From an uncultured Spirochaetales bacterium (GTDB lineage: Bacteria > UBP6 > UBA1177), in NCBI GenBank assembly GCA_902780365.1, contig CACZFE010000123.1, positions 1 to 5,583 on the forward strand: a stretch of 5,583 nucleotides of DNA. The letters are read 5' to 3'. Below are positions 5,539 to 5,583 of the stretch, one piece after another. The notes below the pieces were generated by a model. It did no database searches, was not told the DNA's origin, and saw only the letters and a list, made by a program, of their open reading frames with translations. Position numbers and translations under genes: made by a program. Position 1 is the first letter of the stretch. Each line of letters starts with the position of its first letter.

Positions 5539-5583
5539 CAAAAGAAACCTTTGATATCTTAGCATATTTCAGGCAAAAAAAAG

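Larger units (their letters stand above)
5391..5583. other. AT-rich intergenic region upstream of the helicase, no gene recognised
   Basis: I see no convincing coding sequence here on either strand. The stretch holds the repeated TTTTTCCACA elements, a TATAAT-like box for the helicase, and small inverted repeats near the right end. The window ends before any neighbour to the right appears, so whether this is a shared divergent promoter region or a single upstream region cannot be told. Confidence 0.5.

Noticed and set aside
5391..5583. CRISPR array or tRNA gene in the right-hand intergenic region
   Set aside because: Repeats are only 10-11 bases with irregular spacing, and no cloverleaf or T-loop sequence is visible.

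Overview
The window comes from an anaerobic bacterium of moderate G+C that makes an [FeFe]-hydrogenase. The evidence is an unmistakable hydG (H-cluster radical SAM maturase) preceded by a TM1266-type small regulator, an arrangement known from Thermotoga and many fermenters. HydG destroys tyrosine to make CO and cyanide for the active site, so a hydrogenase plus hydE and hydF should exist elsewhere in the genome; none is in this window. The phylum cannot be fixed from the sequence.

Layout. Positions 1-90 hold the 3' tail of an unidentified gene whose stop codon overlaps the TTG start of an HflX-family GTPase (87-1493). A 125-base intergenic region follows with a good sigma70-like promoter (1523-1550) and a perfect 8-bp stem palindrome (1562-1580) just after the expected transcription start. 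This drives a two-gene unit: the TM1266-like regulator (1619-1903) and hydG (1884-3272), which overlap by 20 bases. Positions 3273-3346 are the gap between convergent genes and contain a strong GC-rich hairpin. On the minus strand, 3347-5356 encodes a complete UvrD/Rep-type superfamily 1 helicase. Its upstream region (5357-5583) is AT-rich, without a convincing gene, and rich in small repeats and palindromes, some resembling DnaA boxes.

How the genes relate. The regulator and hydG form a functional pair for hydrogenase maturation. The HflX-like protein (ribosome-associated GTPase family) and the helicase (replication/repair) look like housekeeping neighbours on separate transcription units. 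The most unusual item is the HflX homologue: it keeps the HflX domain signature, the P-loop and the DxxG motif, but the guanine-specificity motif G4 (NKxD) and the G5 motif are not recognisable, and it carries about 120-130 extra N-terminal residues. I did not find a wholly new multi-gene system. The best leads are this divergent GTPase and the leader region of the hydG operon.
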